Assembly (NCBI RefSeq): GCF_020564355.1
Contig: NZ_JAJCRR010000007.1
Span: 62,001-126,000 of the forward strand
Direction: 5' to 3'
Source of the DNA: Lachnospira pectinoschiza
GTDB lineage: Bacteria > Bacillota > Clostridia > Lachnospirales > Lachnospiraceae
DNA length: 64,000 nt
Position numbers and translations under genes: made by a program. The notes under the pieces are model-generated. The model ran no database searches. It was not told where the DNA came from and worked only from the letters and a program-made list of their open reading frames with translations. Positions 25,687-34,710 of this stretch are shown in pieces (position 1 is the first letter of the stretch; every line of letters begins with the position of its first letter).

Positions 25687-25687
25687 T

Positions 25688-25743
25688 AACAAAGATGGCA
25701 GATGAGAAATCGCCGCTTTACAACAAGCTGTTTAGAAATGAGG
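25688..25743 (+). repeat. Dispersed intergenic repeat, copy 1 (short form)
   Basis: The core begins GGCAGATGAGAAAT and ends ACAAGCTGTTTAGAAATGAGGA. Compared with copies at 29140 and 32787 the middle third is missing. Its last bases GAGG are the ribosome-binding site of folBK. Confidence 0.7.
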
Positions 25744-25749
25744 ATTAAT

Positions 25750-26574
25750 GTGGATAAAATTTCGATTGATAAATTAGTTGTGTTTGGAAACCATGGTGTT
25801 TTTGAAGCCGAGAATATGTTAGGACAGAAATTTCTGGTTTCTGTCGTGGTGTATACCGATACCCGGAAAGCGGGATTGACGGATGATCTGGCGTGTTCCG
25901 TAAATTATGGGGATGTAAGCCGGGATATTTTAAAGTTCTTTCAGAATAATACATTTAAACTGATTGAAACCGTTGCCGAGAAACTTGCACAGGAATTACT
26001 GCTGCGGTATGATTTGGCGGAAAAAGTAGATGTGAAAATAGAAAAACCGTGGGCGCCTGTTGCGATTCCTGTAGACAGTGTCAGTGTTGAAATATCAAGA
26101 GGATGGCACAGGGCATATATTGCAACCGGGTCGAACATGGGCGATAAAAAAGCATATCTTGACGAAGCTGTAGAAAAACTAAAAAACCATCCGTATTGTA
26201 AGGTCGTAAAGGTATCCGATTATATTACGACAGAGCCTTACGGCGGTGTTGAACAGGATGTCTTTTTAAATGGGGCATTAGAGATTAAAACACTGCTGTA
26301 TCCGGAAGAACTGCTGGCGCTTCTTAACAGAATTGAGGCAGAAGCGGGGCGTGAACGGACCATACACTGGGGACCGCGGACATTGGATCTGGACATTTTG
26401 TTTTACGATGACTGTATCATAGATAGCCCGGCGCTGACCGTGCCGCATATAGATATGCAGAACCGCGGTTTTGTATTAATTCCGATGGCACAGATTGCAC
26501 CGTATCACAGACATCCGGTTTTAGGCTGCACGGTAGGACAGCTGTTAAGCAGACTGGATGGTTCATTATCATAA
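25750..26574 (+). CDS. folB-folK: Bifunctional dihydroneopterin aldolase / HPPK
   Basis: Residues 1-117 are FolB (IDKLVVFGNHGVFEAE, LVSVVVYTD, VNYGDV, VKIEKPWAP), which cleaves dihydroneopterin. Residues 118-274 are FolK (AYIATGSNMGDKKAYL, TEPYGGVEQDVFLN, RERTIHWGPRTLDLDILFYD, VPHIDMQNRGFVL), which adds pyrophosphate to hydroxymethyl-dihydropterin. I place the start at GTG 25750, 6 nt after GAGG; the upstream ATGs at 25702 and 25738 lie in the repeat and encode no FolB sequence. The two domains catalyse consecutive steps before FolP. Confidence 0.92.
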   Translation: MDKISIDKLVVFGNHGVFEAENMLGQKFLVSVVVYTDTRKAGLTDDLACSVNYGDVSRDILKFFQNNTFKLIETVAEKLAQELLLRYDLAEKVDVKIEKPWAPVAIPVDSVSVEISRGWHRAYIATGSNMGDKKAYLDEAVEKLKNHPYCKVVKVSDYITTEPYGGVEQDVFLNGALEIKTLLYPEELLALLNRIEAEAGRERTIHWGPRTLDLDILFYDDCIIDSPALTVPHIDMQNRGFVLIPMAQIAPYHRHPVLGCTVGQLLSRLDGSLS

Positions 26575-26596
26575 ATTTAAAATCAAGAGGAAAAGT

Positions 26597-27880
26597 ATGA
26601 TATATACAGAAGCAGAGCATTTTATAAAGGAATCACATAACGGAGTCATAAGGCTTGGTCTTGGCAGAATAGAAGAATTACTGGAAAGACTGGGCTGTCC
26701 GCAGAAAAAGCTTAAATTTATCCATGTTGCGGGAACCAATGGAAAAGGTTCTGTGTGTGCCATGACAGCAGAAATTCTTAAAGCGGCAGGATATAAGACA
26801 GGGCTTTTTACATCGCCGGTGATATCTGTGTACCGGGAACAGTTCAGGATAAACGGAGAAACGATTTCCGAAGGAGAATTTGTAAGATATGCAGAGGTGG
26901 TAAGAAATGCATGCGCGAAGATGACAGATGTTCCGTCTGAATTTGAAAAGGCTGTGGCACTCGCTTTTTTATATTTTAATGAAAACAGGTGTGATTTTGT
27001 GGTGCTGGAAGTCGGCATGGGCGGTTGTGATGATGCAACCAATGTAATTGAAGTTCCGGAGGTTGCTGCAATTGTCAATATTGATTATGACCATATGGGA
27101 TTTCTGGGGACAACACTGGAAGAAATTGCGCAGAAAAAAGCAGGGATTATTAAAGAAAACGGAACGGTCGTAATAGCCGGACAGAGTGAAACCGTCATGA
27201 ATGTACTGATAAAAAGATGTCAGGAAAAGAAAGCCGGTTTTAAAAGCACGGATGTACAAAATATTAAAATTACGGACAGAAGCATACACGGACAGACCTT
27301 TGGGTATAAACAGTATGCAGGCATAAGACTTTCTTTATTGGGAGATTATCAGTGTGAAAATGCGGCGGTTGTACTGGAAATAATGGACTGTCTGATCCGG
27401 AAGGGATATCAGATACCGGTAAATGCAGTTTATGACGGAATGAAAAACGTTTACTGGCAGGGGCGGTTTGAAATTTTGTCAGAAGCACCGCTGTTTATTG
27501 TCGATGGTGCGCATAACCCGGATGGAATCAATGCGCTGCGCTCAAATTTAGAAAACTACTTTGCAGGCGAAAAGTTTATTTTTATAACAGGAATCCTGCG
27601 CGACAAGGATTACAGTCAGATGCTTAGGACAATGCTTCCATACGCAGCCGCTTTTATCACGATTGCACCGGACAGCCCGCGTGCCATGAGTGCGGATGAG
27701 TGCGCAGATGCAGTCAGAAAATGCGGTTATACAGGAGCAGTATCTGTAATGGATACCATAGAGGAAGCAGTTCAGTTGGCATATAGGATGAGTCAAAAGA
27801 AAAATACCGGCGTGTGTGCGTTTGGTTCTTTATACAGCGTGGGAGCAATAAGCAGGGCAGGGACAATAAAGCTGCGATAA
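26597..27880 (+). CDS. folC: Folylpolyglutamate synthase / dihydrofolate synthase
   Basis: This 427-residue Mur-ligase-type enzyme adds glutamate to folate. Motifs are the P-loop HVAGTNGKGSVCAM, TSPVISVYREQFRING, LEVGMGGCDDATNV, DYDHMGFLG, KAGIIKENG and VDGAHNPDG. AAGAGGAAAAG sets the start at 26597; the earlier ATG 26558 overlaps folBK without a site. It closes the folate operon, and no clear terminator is seen before the next promoter. Confidence 0.93.
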   Translation: MIYTEAEHFIKESHNGVIRLGLGRIEELLERLGCPQKKLKFIHVAGTNGKGSVCAMTAEILKAAGYKTGLFTSPVISVYREQFRINGETISEGEFVRYAEVVRNACAKMTDVPSEFEKAVALAFLYFNENRCDFVVLEVGMGGCDDATNVIEVPEVAAIVNIDYDHMGFLGTTLEEIAQKKAGIIKENGTVVIAGQSETVMNVLIKRCQEKKAGFKSTDVQNIKITDRSIHGQTFGYKQYAGIRLSLLGDYQCENAAVVLEIMDCLIRKGYQIPVNAVYDGMKNVYWQGRFEILSEAPLFIVDGAHNPDGINALRSNLENYFAGEKFIFITGILRDKDYSQMLRTMLPYAAAFITIAPDSPRAMSADECADAVRKCGYTGAVSVMDTIEEAVQLAYRMSQKKNTGVCAFGSLYSVGAISRAGTIKLR

Positions 27881-27920
27881 AACAATTTTAATAAATAACC
27901 TTCTTGTATAAAAAAATACA

Positions 27921-27949
27921 TTGACATGTTAGCACTGACATGTTAGTAT
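27921..27949 (+). promoter_or_regulatory. uxuA promoter with two overlapping GntR operators
   Basis: TTGACA (27921-27926), 17 nt and TAGTAT (27944-27949) form the promoter. Two operator copies, TTGACATGTTAG (27921-27932) and CTGACATGTTAG (27935-27946), cover the -35 and spacer. The same motif occurs before the symporter gene, so binding here would block RNA polymerase. Confidence 0.75.
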
Positions 27950-28002
27950 GATGATAACAAAGAAATAAGACATGTATTATATATTTAAGGAGGTATTTTA
28001 TA

Positions 28003-29070
28003 ATGGAGATGACGTTAAGGTGGTACGGACCGGGATATGACAGTGTTACCCTTAAGCAGATCAGACAGATTCCGGGAGTAAAGAATGTCATTACGACGCT
28101 TTTTGGAAAGCAGGCAGGGGAACTATGGCTGCCAAAGGAAATCGCAGAGCTTAAAAAGATTGTCAACGATGCAGGACTTGGAATTGCAGGGATTGAATCT
28201 GTGAATGTGTCAGATGACATTAAGATTGGAACTGCAAAAAGAGATGAGCATATTGATAATTATATTAAAACGCTGCAGGCACTGGGCGAAGCGGATATTC
28301 ATATGGTATGTTATAATTTTATGCCTGTATTTGACTGGACGCGGACAGAGCTTGCAAGGGTACGGCCGGACGGCTCGACGGTATTGGCATATAATCAGGA
28401 CACCGTAGATATGATTGATCCGGAACATATGAGGGAATCCGTTGAAAAAATGTCCAATGGCTTTGTAATGCCGGGATGGGAACCGGAGAGATTAGACAGA
28501 TTAAAAGAGCTTTTTGAAATGTACCGGGATGTTGATGCAGAAAAGTTGTTTGATAATCTTGTATATTTTCTGGAAGCAATCGGACCGGTATGTGAAAAGT
28601 ATGATATTAAAATGGGAATTCATCCGGATGATCCGGCATGGCCGATTTTTGGCCTCCCAAGAATTATGACAGGAAAGGATTCAGTTACCCGTCTTCTTGA
28701 TGCAGTTGATAAGCCGTATAATGGAATTACTCTTTGTACAGGTTCATTTGGTTCAAACCAGAATAATGATATTTGTGAGATTATTAAGGCATGCAGAGGC
28801 AGAATTCCGTTTGCCCATGTAAGGAATCTTAAATATAATTCACCGAGGGATTTTGAAGAGGCTGCACATTTATCATCAGATGGCTCAATGGATATGTATA
28901 AGATTATTAAGACTTTATATGATACCGGATTTGATGGGGCAATAAGACCGGATCATGGCAGAATGATATGGGATGAAGTTGCAATGCCGGGATATGGTCT
29001 GTATGACAGGGCATTGGGAGCAGCTTATCTGAATGGCTTATGGGAAGCCGTAGACAAGTCAGGACAGTAA
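28003..29070 (+). CDS. uxuA: Mannonate dehydratase
   Basis: UxuA dehydrates D-mannonate to 2-keto-3-deoxygluconate in glucuronate breakdown. The 355-residue TIM-barrel protein begins MEMTLRWYGPGYDSVTLKQI and carries HPDDPAWPIFGLPRI, TLCTGSFG and IRPDHGRMIWDE, which hold the metal ligands (His, Cys, His, Asp) of the family. AAGGAGG lies 9 nt before the ATG. It heads the operon uxuA-uxuB-gntR. Confidence 0.95.
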   Translation: MEMTLRWYGPGYDSVTLKQIRQIPGVKNVITTLFGKQAGELWLPKEIAELKKIVNDAGLGIAGIESVNVSDDIKIGTAKRDEHIDNYIKTLQALGEADIHMVCYNFMPVFDWTRTELARVRPDGSTVLAYNQDTVDMIDPEHMRESVEKMSNGFVMPGWEPERLDRLKELFEMYRDVDAEKLFDNLVYFLEAIGPVCEKYDIKMGIHPDDPAWPIFGLPRIMTGKDSVTRLLDAVDKPYNGITLCTGSFGSNQNNDICEIIKACRGRIPFAHVRNLKYNSPRDFEEAAHLSSDGSMDMYKIIKTLYDTGFDGAIRPDHGRMIWDEVAMPGYGLYDRALGAAYLNGLWEAVDKSGQ

Positions 29071-29107
29071 TTTGCTTATACGGTACGTTGTAACGCAGAT
29101 ATTACAC

Positions 29108-29139
29108 AGCCGGTTGTTTCTGAGCAAAAACAACCGGCT
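29108..29139 (+). other. Intercistronic hairpin between uxuA and uxuB
   Basis: AGCCGGTTGTTT (29108-29119) pairs perfectly with 29128-29139 across an 8-nt loop. There is no T-run, so it more likely stabilises the uxuA 3' end or tunes the ratio of the two mRNAs than terminates. Confidence 0.6.
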
Positions 29140-29211
29140 ATAATGGCAGATGGGAAATTATCTTTGCGGATATCTCATTGCATTTTCGTAACAGGCTGCT
29201 CAGAAATGAGG
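29140..29211 (+). repeat. Dispersed intergenic repeat, copy 2
   Basis: The copy runs from GGCAGATGGGAAA through TCTCATTGCATTTTCG to GCTCAGAAATGAGG. Its arms GATGGGAAA and near-complement ATCTCAT can pair. The final GAGG (29208-29211) serves as the uxuB ribosome-binding site. Confidence 0.75.
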
Positions 29212-29217
29212 ATGAAT

Positions 29218-30825
29218 ATGAAACTTTCAATAGATGGAATTAAAGATAAAACAGCATGGGAAGAGGCAGGTATAAAACTGCCGGCATATGATGTCAGAAA
29301 GGTAGCAGAGAATACAAAGGCATCACCGGAATGGGTTCATTTTGGTATTGGCAATATCTTTAGAATTTTTATAGGCGGAATTGCTGATTCGTTAATTGAG
29401 CAGGGGGTGTCAGATAAAGGGATTACATGCGTGGAGACCTTTGATTTTGATGTTGTGGATAAGATTTATGAGCCGTTTGACAATCTTGTTATGGCGGTTA
29501 CACTAAAAGAAGACGGAAGTACAGACAAGAGGGTACTCGGTTCTCTTACGGAAGCGGTGAAGGCACAGTCGGCATCAAAGGAAGCCTGGTCAAGATTAAA
29601 GGAGATTTTTGCAAATCCGCAGCTTGAGATGATCTCATTTACAATTACAGAGAAGGGATATGCCCTGCGTGATGCAAAGGGTGCATTTTTCCCATTTATC
29701 CAGAGTGATATAGATAACGGACCGGATAAGGCGGTATCGGCAATGGCAGTTGTGGCAGCGCTTTTATTTGAAAGATTTAATACATGTAAAGCACCGCTTG
29801 CGGTCGTTTCTATGGATAACTGTTCACATAATGGAGAAAAGCTGAGAAATTCAATAACGGAAATGGTCCGCGAGTGGCAGAAAAAGGGCTATGTAGGACA
29901 GGATTTTGCGGACTATGTCAATGATGAAAATGTAATATCATTTCCATGGTCCATGATAGATAAAATAACACCAAGACCGGCAGATTCAGTGGCTGCAGCA
30001 TTAGAGCAGGCAGGAGTTGAACAGATGAAGCCTGTGATTACGTCTAAGAAGACTTATATTGCGCCATTTGTTAATGCGGAAGGACCACAATATCTGGTTA
30101 TTGAAGACAGATTTCCAAATGGAAGACCACAGCTTGAAAAAGCAGGTGTGTATATGACAGACAGGGATACTGTTAATAAAGTGGAGCGGATGAAGGTGAC
30201 GACCTGTCTGAATCCGCTGCATACAGCACTCGCAGTATATGGATGCATTCTGGGATATAATCTTATCGCAGATGAAATGAAGGATAAGGAACTTTCAGAG
30301 CTTGTAAGACGGATAGGATTGGTTGAAGGGATGCCGGTGGTTACGGATCCGGGTATCATTTCGCCTGAAAAATTTGCAGATGAGGTACTTCATGTAAGAA
30401 TACCGAATCCATTTATGCCGGATACACCGCAGAGAATTGCAACGGATACATCACAAAAAGTTGGCATACGATATGGCGAAACGATTAAAGCATACGTTGA
30501 AAAAGAGGGAAGTGCAGAATCACTTACGGCAATACCGCTTGCAATTGCCGGATGGTGCCGGTATCTTCTTGGCATTGATGACAATGGAGAAAGCTTTGAA
30601 TTGTCAGCAGACCCTATGGCAGAAGAATTAAAGGCACAGCTTGATGGTGTAAGATTTGCAGAACCATCGTCCTATACAGGCCAGCTTAAAAATTTATTGT
30701 CAAATGCGAATATATTTGGTATAAATTTATATGAAGCAGGAATCGGTGATAAAATTGAAGAACTGTTTGTTGAAGAAATTGCAGGAAAAGGTGCAGTAAG
30801 AGCAACACTTAAAAAATATCTGTAA
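29218..30825 (+). CDS. uxuB: D-fructuronate (mannonate) oxidoreductase
   Basis: This 535-residue member of the mannitol dehydrogenase family reduces fructuronate to mannonate with NADH. Seen are the Rossmann-type start (WVHFGIGNIFRIFIGGI), VVSMDNCSHNGEKLR, FPWSMIDKITPRP (family signature region with catalytic Lys) and the C-terminal domain CLNPLHTALAVYGC. The start at 29218 is 6 nt after GAGG; a longer frame from 29143 reads through the dispersed repeat and is rejected. It supplies the substrate of UxuA, so both act in one pathway. Confidence 0.93.
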   Translation: MKLSIDGIKDKTAWEEAGIKLPAYDVRKVAENTKASPEWVHFGIGNIFRIFIGGIADSLIEQGVSDKGITCVETFDFDVVDKIYEPFDNLVMAVTLKEDGSTDKRVLGSLTEAVKAQSASKEAWSRLKEIFANPQLEMISFTITEKGYALRDAKGAFFPFIQSDIDNGPDKAVSAMAVVAALLFERFNTCKAPLAVVSMDNCSHNGEKLRNSITEMVREWQKKGYVGQDFADYVNDENVISFPWSMIDKITPRPADSVAAALEQAGVEQMKPVITSKKTYIAPFVNAEGPQYLVIEDRFPNGRPQLEKAGVYMTDRDTVNKVERMKVTTCLNPLHTALAVYGCILGYNLIADEMKDKELSELVRRIGLVEGMPVVTDPGIISPEKFADEVLHVRIPNPFMPDTPQRIATDTSQKVGIRYGETIKAYVEKEGSAESLTAIPLAIAGWCRYLLGIDDNGESFELSADPMAEELKAQLDGVRFAEPSSYTGQLKNLLSNANIFGINLYEAGIGDKIEELFVEEIAGKGAVRATLKKYL

Positions 30826-30868
30826 TGTAGAACAGGCGGTTTCTTATGGATGGAAAGGCTGCGAAGCG

Positions 30869-31531
30869 ATGGAAAAATCATTAAATGAAGAAACTTATGA
30901 AAAGCTGAAATATGACATCATGAATTTCAGGCTGTTGCCAGGAGATTCCATCAGTGCCCAGAAAGTTGCACTGCGGTATGATGTGTCAAGAACACCGGCA
31001 AGGGAAGCCATTGTGAATCTTGAGAAAGAAGGTCTTTTAAAGATTATTCCACAGTCCGGGACCTATGTGGCATGTATTAACTGCAGACGTTCTGCACAGG
31101 AGTGGTTTGTCAGAAAAAGTCTTGAGATGGGCATGGTTGATGCTGTTTTTGAAAATGCGGACAGTGAGCTGCTTGACAAAATGGCGATTCTGAATGAAAG
31201 ACTGATTCATTACACGGAAGAAAATGAAAAAATTCCAAGAATAGAGATTGATAATGCGTTTCATGAGTTGATTTATGAGTGTTCCGGAGAATTGCTTGCC
31301 CAAAATATAATTCAGACACAGATGAGCCATTATAACAGAATCAGATATCTTGCAGAGTTGAATAGTTCTATCAGTGCAAAAACAAACGATGAACATGAGA
31401 TGCTTATAGAAGCTATTAAAAAAAAGGACAAAAGAATGTATCTTAGAGTTATAAAGGCACATATCAGCAGAATTTTTAATGAACTGGACAAATTGAAGGG
31501 AATTTATCCACAGTATTTTGAGAAAGAGTAA
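30869..31531 (+). CDS. GntR/FadR-family regulator of glucuronate genes
   Basis: Residues 1-70 are a GntR winged helix (AQKVALRYDVSRTPAREAI, LEKEGLLKIIPQSGTYV) and residues 80-215 an all-helical FCD sensor domain (EIDNAFHELIYE, HEMLIEAIKKKD, AHISRIFNEL) that usually binds a carboxylated sugar through a metal. It is last in the uxuAB operon and is the best candidate for binding the CTAACATGTTAG-like sites at 27921-27946 and 33005-33038. A hexuronate such as fructuronate is the likely inducer by analogy with UxuR and ExuR. Confidence 0.88.
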   Translation: MEKSLNEETYEKLKYDIMNFRLLPGDSISAQKVALRYDVSRTPAREAIVNLEKEGLLKIIPQSGTYVACINCRRSAQEWFVRKSLEMGMVDAVFENADSELLDKMAILNERLIHYTEENEKIPRIEIDNAFHELIYECSGELLAQNIIQTQMSHYNRIRYLAELNSSISAKTNDEHEMLIEAIKKKDKRMYLRVIKAHISRIFNELDKLKGIYPQYFEKE

Positions 31532-31575
31532 AAAAAGCATTGAAAACCCATATCTGGGTTTTCAATGCTTTTTTT
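31532..31575. terminator. Bidirectional terminator between gntR and araC
   Basis: A 19-bp near-perfect stem with a TATC loop is flanked by an A-run on the left and a T-run on the right, so it serves the two convergent genes. Confidence 0.92.
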
Positions 31576-32782
31576 GTATCAATTCACGGTATTGTGTAGG
31601 TGTTTTATTTTTTGTTTTTTTAAACAGCTTCGTAAAGTAATTGACATCATTTATTCCACACTGGACAGCAATATCCTGAATGGGAAGCATGGTAGTATTA
31701 AGAAGATAAATAGCATGATCCATCCGTTTGCCATTGACGTAATTTGTCAGGGTGGTACCGGTTTCTTTTTTAAACAGTGTCGACAGATAGCTGCTGTTTA
31801 AAGAAAATTCAGTGGAAATTGCAGTAAGGCTTAAATCTGCTGTCAGGTTAAAGGATATATAATTAATGATATTCTGTACGGGTTTGCTGTATGTCCGCAG
31901 CGAATAAGACTGCACCAGCATGCAGTATCGTCGTGTAATATCGCTTTCAAGGGCTTCGAGCTGGGCAATGGAAGTGCAGGCCTCAATTTTAATTGCAAAT
32001 TTACGCGATATTTCATCCAGATGAACGGGATGTACATAAGCAGACTGGGCAGCTTTGCGGCAGATGGTATTAAGAATAATCATAAAATTCTTTCTGTCGC
32101 GTATGGTGTCTGTCAGGCGCGGCTTTATATCAGAAGCATTGAGATGCCTCATATTTTCAATGGATTTGTAATCTCCGTGTGCAATAGATTCCATGAGCAG
32201 GTTTTCTTCCTTATACCGCATTTCCAGCATTTCTATAGACTGTCGTGTCGGTTCGGGTGTTTTGTCATTATACATATATTGTTCATTATTTTTTGTCAGA
32301 ACACGCTTTTTTTCAATTGTAAAATGTGTCCACAATTTGCTGCACAGCGTATTTATAATACTTTCGATAAAGCGCTCATCTGTAAAAACAGGGAGGGCTG
32401 CATAGTATAACTGCATAAATTCATTGAAACGGGCCGGGATGGAATTGTAAGTGCATAGCTCCGTTATCCGTTGGTTGGTAAATTTTTCAAACGAAAAAGG
32501 TCCGGCGATAAATATTTTATCTGAATCCGGTAATTTTAAATAAATATATTCGCAGCAAAAGCTGTCGTGTATTATTAATATTGTATTATCCTTACTGTAA
32601 GTGTTGACGAAACGATTAAAATCATTCATCTGGCTGCGGTGGGCAGCATCATTCCATATCGTTTTTCGAAGACCGCCATCATACTGTTCGTTCCAGATAA
32701 ATGGTGAATCGATAATATGGCATGAAATTTTCAGATGGGATAATATATCCATTGTATAATCTAAATATATTTTATAGTTCAT
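31562..32782 (-). CDS. AraC-family regulator of the glucuronide locus
   Basis: The 406-residue protein has a large N-terminal sensing region of unknown type and a C-terminal AraC domain with two helix-turn-helices (LSLTAISTEFSLNSSYLSTL and MLPIQDIAVQCGINDVNYFT). The start at 32782 follows GGGGAG by 4 nt; the longer frame to 32860 lies in the dispersed repeat. It is divergent from the symporter/beta-glucuronidase operon and so probably activates it. A lone sensor of about 290 residues without membrane segments suggests a cytoplasmic ligand. Confidence 0.85.
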   Translation of the reverse strand: MNYKIYLDYTMDILSHLKISCHIIDSPFIWNEQYDGGLRKTIWNDAAHRSQMNDFNRFVNTYSKDNTILIIHDSFCCEYIYLKLPDSDKIFIAGPFSFEKFTNQRITELCTYNSIPARFNEFMQLYYAALPVFTDERFIESIINTLCSKLWTHFTIEKKRVLTKNNEQYMYNDKTPEPTRQSIEMLEMRYKEENLLMESIAHGDYKSIENMRHLNASDIKPRLTDTIRDRKNFMIILNTICRKAAQSAYVHPVHLDEISRKFAIKIEACTSIAQLEALESDITRRYCMLVQSYSLRTYSKPVQNIINYISFNLTADLSLTAISTEFSLNSSYLSTLFKKETGTTLTNYVNGKRMDHAIYLLNTTMLPIQDIAVQCGINDVNYFTKLFKKTKNKTPTQYRELIQKKH

Positions 32783-32786
32783 ATTA

Positions 32787-32861
32787 CTCCCCATTTCTGA
32801 GCGACTTGTCGCGAAGATGCGATGAGAAATTCGCGTAGGCGTTTTCTCATCTGCAATCATG
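32787..32861 (-). repeat. Dispersed intergenic repeat, copy 3
   Basis: On the minus strand this reads GCAGATGAGAAAA, then GAATTTCTCATCGCATCTTCG, then GTCGCTCAGAAATGGGGAG. GATGAGAAA and TTTCTCATC are exact inverted repeats. The GGGGAG is the ribosome-binding site of the AraC gene. Confidence 0.75.
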
Positions 32862-33004
32862 GCTATTTGTTTTCGCTACTCCCCGATAGTTATTTGTATA
32901 TTTTGATCCATATGTGTAAAAATATTATAACAGAAGTTTACTTAAAAACCAAATTATAAAAAACATTCAGATAATAAGTATAATTTTATGCTGGCGGATA
33001 AACA

Positions 33005-33038
33005 TTAACATGTTAATAATATAAATCTAACATGTTAG
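33005..33038 (+). promoter_or_regulatory. Two palindromic GntR operators before the symporter operon
   Basis: TTAACATGTTAA (33005-33016) and CTAACATGTTAG (33027-33038) are perfect 12-bp palindromes 22 bp apart, two helical turns. They match the uxuA sites. Candidate -10 TATACT lies near 33113, and a leader of about 120 nt precedes the ATG; nothing else is seen in the gap. Confidence 0.75.
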
Positions 33039-33235
33039 TAGAATATTAATGCATTATAGTATAATTTTTACCATGAAAATTGTACAAACAAAAATTGTAC
33101 TAATTATACTAAATTTAGTAATAACCGGAATCTGTAAAACACGTTATGATTAAACCATAGAAAAGAAAACAAAATATTTAAGGACGGTCTTTAAAAATTA
33201 TAAGGTGTACAGGAGTACAGGAAACGGAGGATATT

Positions 33236-34633
33236 ATGAAAGAGAATAACGGAAAGGTAAAGCCTTTCGGGATGAAGGACAGACTGGGCTACATGTTCGG
33301 GGACTTCGGTAATGATTTTACATTTATATTGTCAACAATGTTTTTGCTTAAGTTTTATACGGATGTCATGGGTGTTTCAGCAGCAATAGTCGGTCTGATG
33401 ATGATGGCAGCCAGATTTGTGGATGCGGTCACGGATGTTACGATGGGACAGATTGTAGACAGAAGCAGACCCGGGAAGAAGGGTAAATTCGCTCCATGGA
33501 TTCGAAGAATGTGTGGTCCGGTTGCTTTAGCATCATTTCTGATGTATGCAACATATTTTAAAGGAATGCCAATGGGCTTTAAGATTTTCTGGATGTTTTT
33601 CACATATCTGCTCTGGGGCAGTATATGTTATACAGGCGTTAATATTCCTTATGGTTCAATGGCATCAGCAATTTCGGATAATCCAACGGACAGAGCTTCT
33701 CTTTCCAACTGGAGAACAATTGGTGCAACACTTGCACAGACAGTGATTGGCGTCGTATTACCGCTTGCAGTATACTATACAGATGCAGCAGGTAATAAAG
33801 TATTATCCGGTGAGAAAATGATGATAGGTGCGCTTGTATGTTCTATCGGAGCAGTCATCTGTTATATGCTCTGCTATCATATGACAACAGAGAGAGTAAA
33901 GGTTGAGCAGAATACACAGAAGTTTTCATTTAAGGAGCTTATTAGTGAAATCGCCCATAACAAGGCATTAATTGGCATCATAGTATGTGCGTTATTATTC
34001 CTGCTTGCACAGTTATCACTTAGCAACATGAATAACTATATATATCCGAATTATTTTGGTAATGTTTCAGCGATGTCGCTGGCAAACCTGGCAGGAATGG
34101 TTGTTATACTTGTTCTTTCTACTTTTATAGTAAAGCTGTCAGCAAAGGTCGGTAAGAAAGAATTATCAGTGATTGGAAGTATAATAAGTGCAGCAGCATT
34201 TTTAATATTATTCTTTATTCACACAGATAATGTATGGGTATGGATTGTACTGGTACTGATATCATCAGTAGGAACCGCAATGTTTAATATGGTGATATGG
34301 GCTATGATTACAGATGTAATTGATGATTCAGAAGTAAGAACAGGTGTCCGTCAGGATGGAACCATATATTCAGTATATTCATTTGCAAGAAAGTTAGGAC
34401 AGGCCTGTTCGTCAGGAATATCAGGGGTACTGCTCTCAATCATAGGTTATACGGCAGCTACGGCACATGATCCTAAGGTGGTAGACGGCATTTACAATGT
34501 AACCTGTCTCGTGCCGGCATTAGGAATGATACTTCTCTTCCTTGCATTACAGTTTTTATATCCTCTTAATAAGAAGAGAGTGGAAGAAAATGCAAAGATT
34601 CTTAAGGAAAGAAGAGAAGCGAAGGTGCAGTAA
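33236..34633 (+). CDS. GPH-family sugar:cation symporter, probable glucuronide importer
   Basis: The 465-residue protein has twelve membrane segments and GPH/MelB features: GDFGNDFTFILSTMFLLKFY near the start, the conserved VDAVTDVTMGQIVDRSRPGKKGK loop and DDSEVRTGVRQDG in the second half. The family moves glycosides, pentosides and hexuronides with Na+ or H+. ACGGAGG precedes the ATG by 7 nt. Being directly before beta-glucuronidase, it probably works like UidB (GusB). The substrate is inferred from context. Confidence 0.88.
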   Translation: MKENNGKVKPFGMKDRLGYMFGDFGNDFTFILSTMFLLKFYTDVMGVSAAIVGLMMMAARFVDAVTDVTMGQIVDRSRPGKKGKFAPWIRRMCGPVALASFLMYATYFKGMPMGFKIFWMFFTYLLWGSICYTGVNIPYGSMASAISDNPTDRASLSNWRTIGATLAQTVIGVVLPLAVYYTDAAGNKVLSGEKMMIGALVCSIGAVICYMLCYHMTTERVKVEQNTQKFSFKELISEIAHNKALIGIIVCALLFLLAQLSLSNMNNYIYPNYFGNVSAMSLANLAGMVVILVLSTFIVKLSAKVGKKELSVIGSIISAAAFLILFFIHTDNVWVWIVLVLISSVGTAMFNMVIWAMITDVIDDSEVRTGVRQDGTIYSVYSFARKLGQACSSGISGVLLSIIGYTAATAHDPKVVDGIYNVTCLVPALGMILLFLALQFLYPLNKKRVEENAKILKERREAKVQ

Positions 34634-34710
34634 TATTTCCGGGCATTTACTGCCGGACATATTGAAGAATAAAATTTATTAATAAGTTTAAATATCAGGA
34701 GGAATGAATT

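Noticed and set aside
29143..29217. N-terminal extension of UxuB
   Set aside because: The extra residues translate the dispersed repeat and resemble the false extensions before folBK and araC; the good ribosome-binding site points to 29218.
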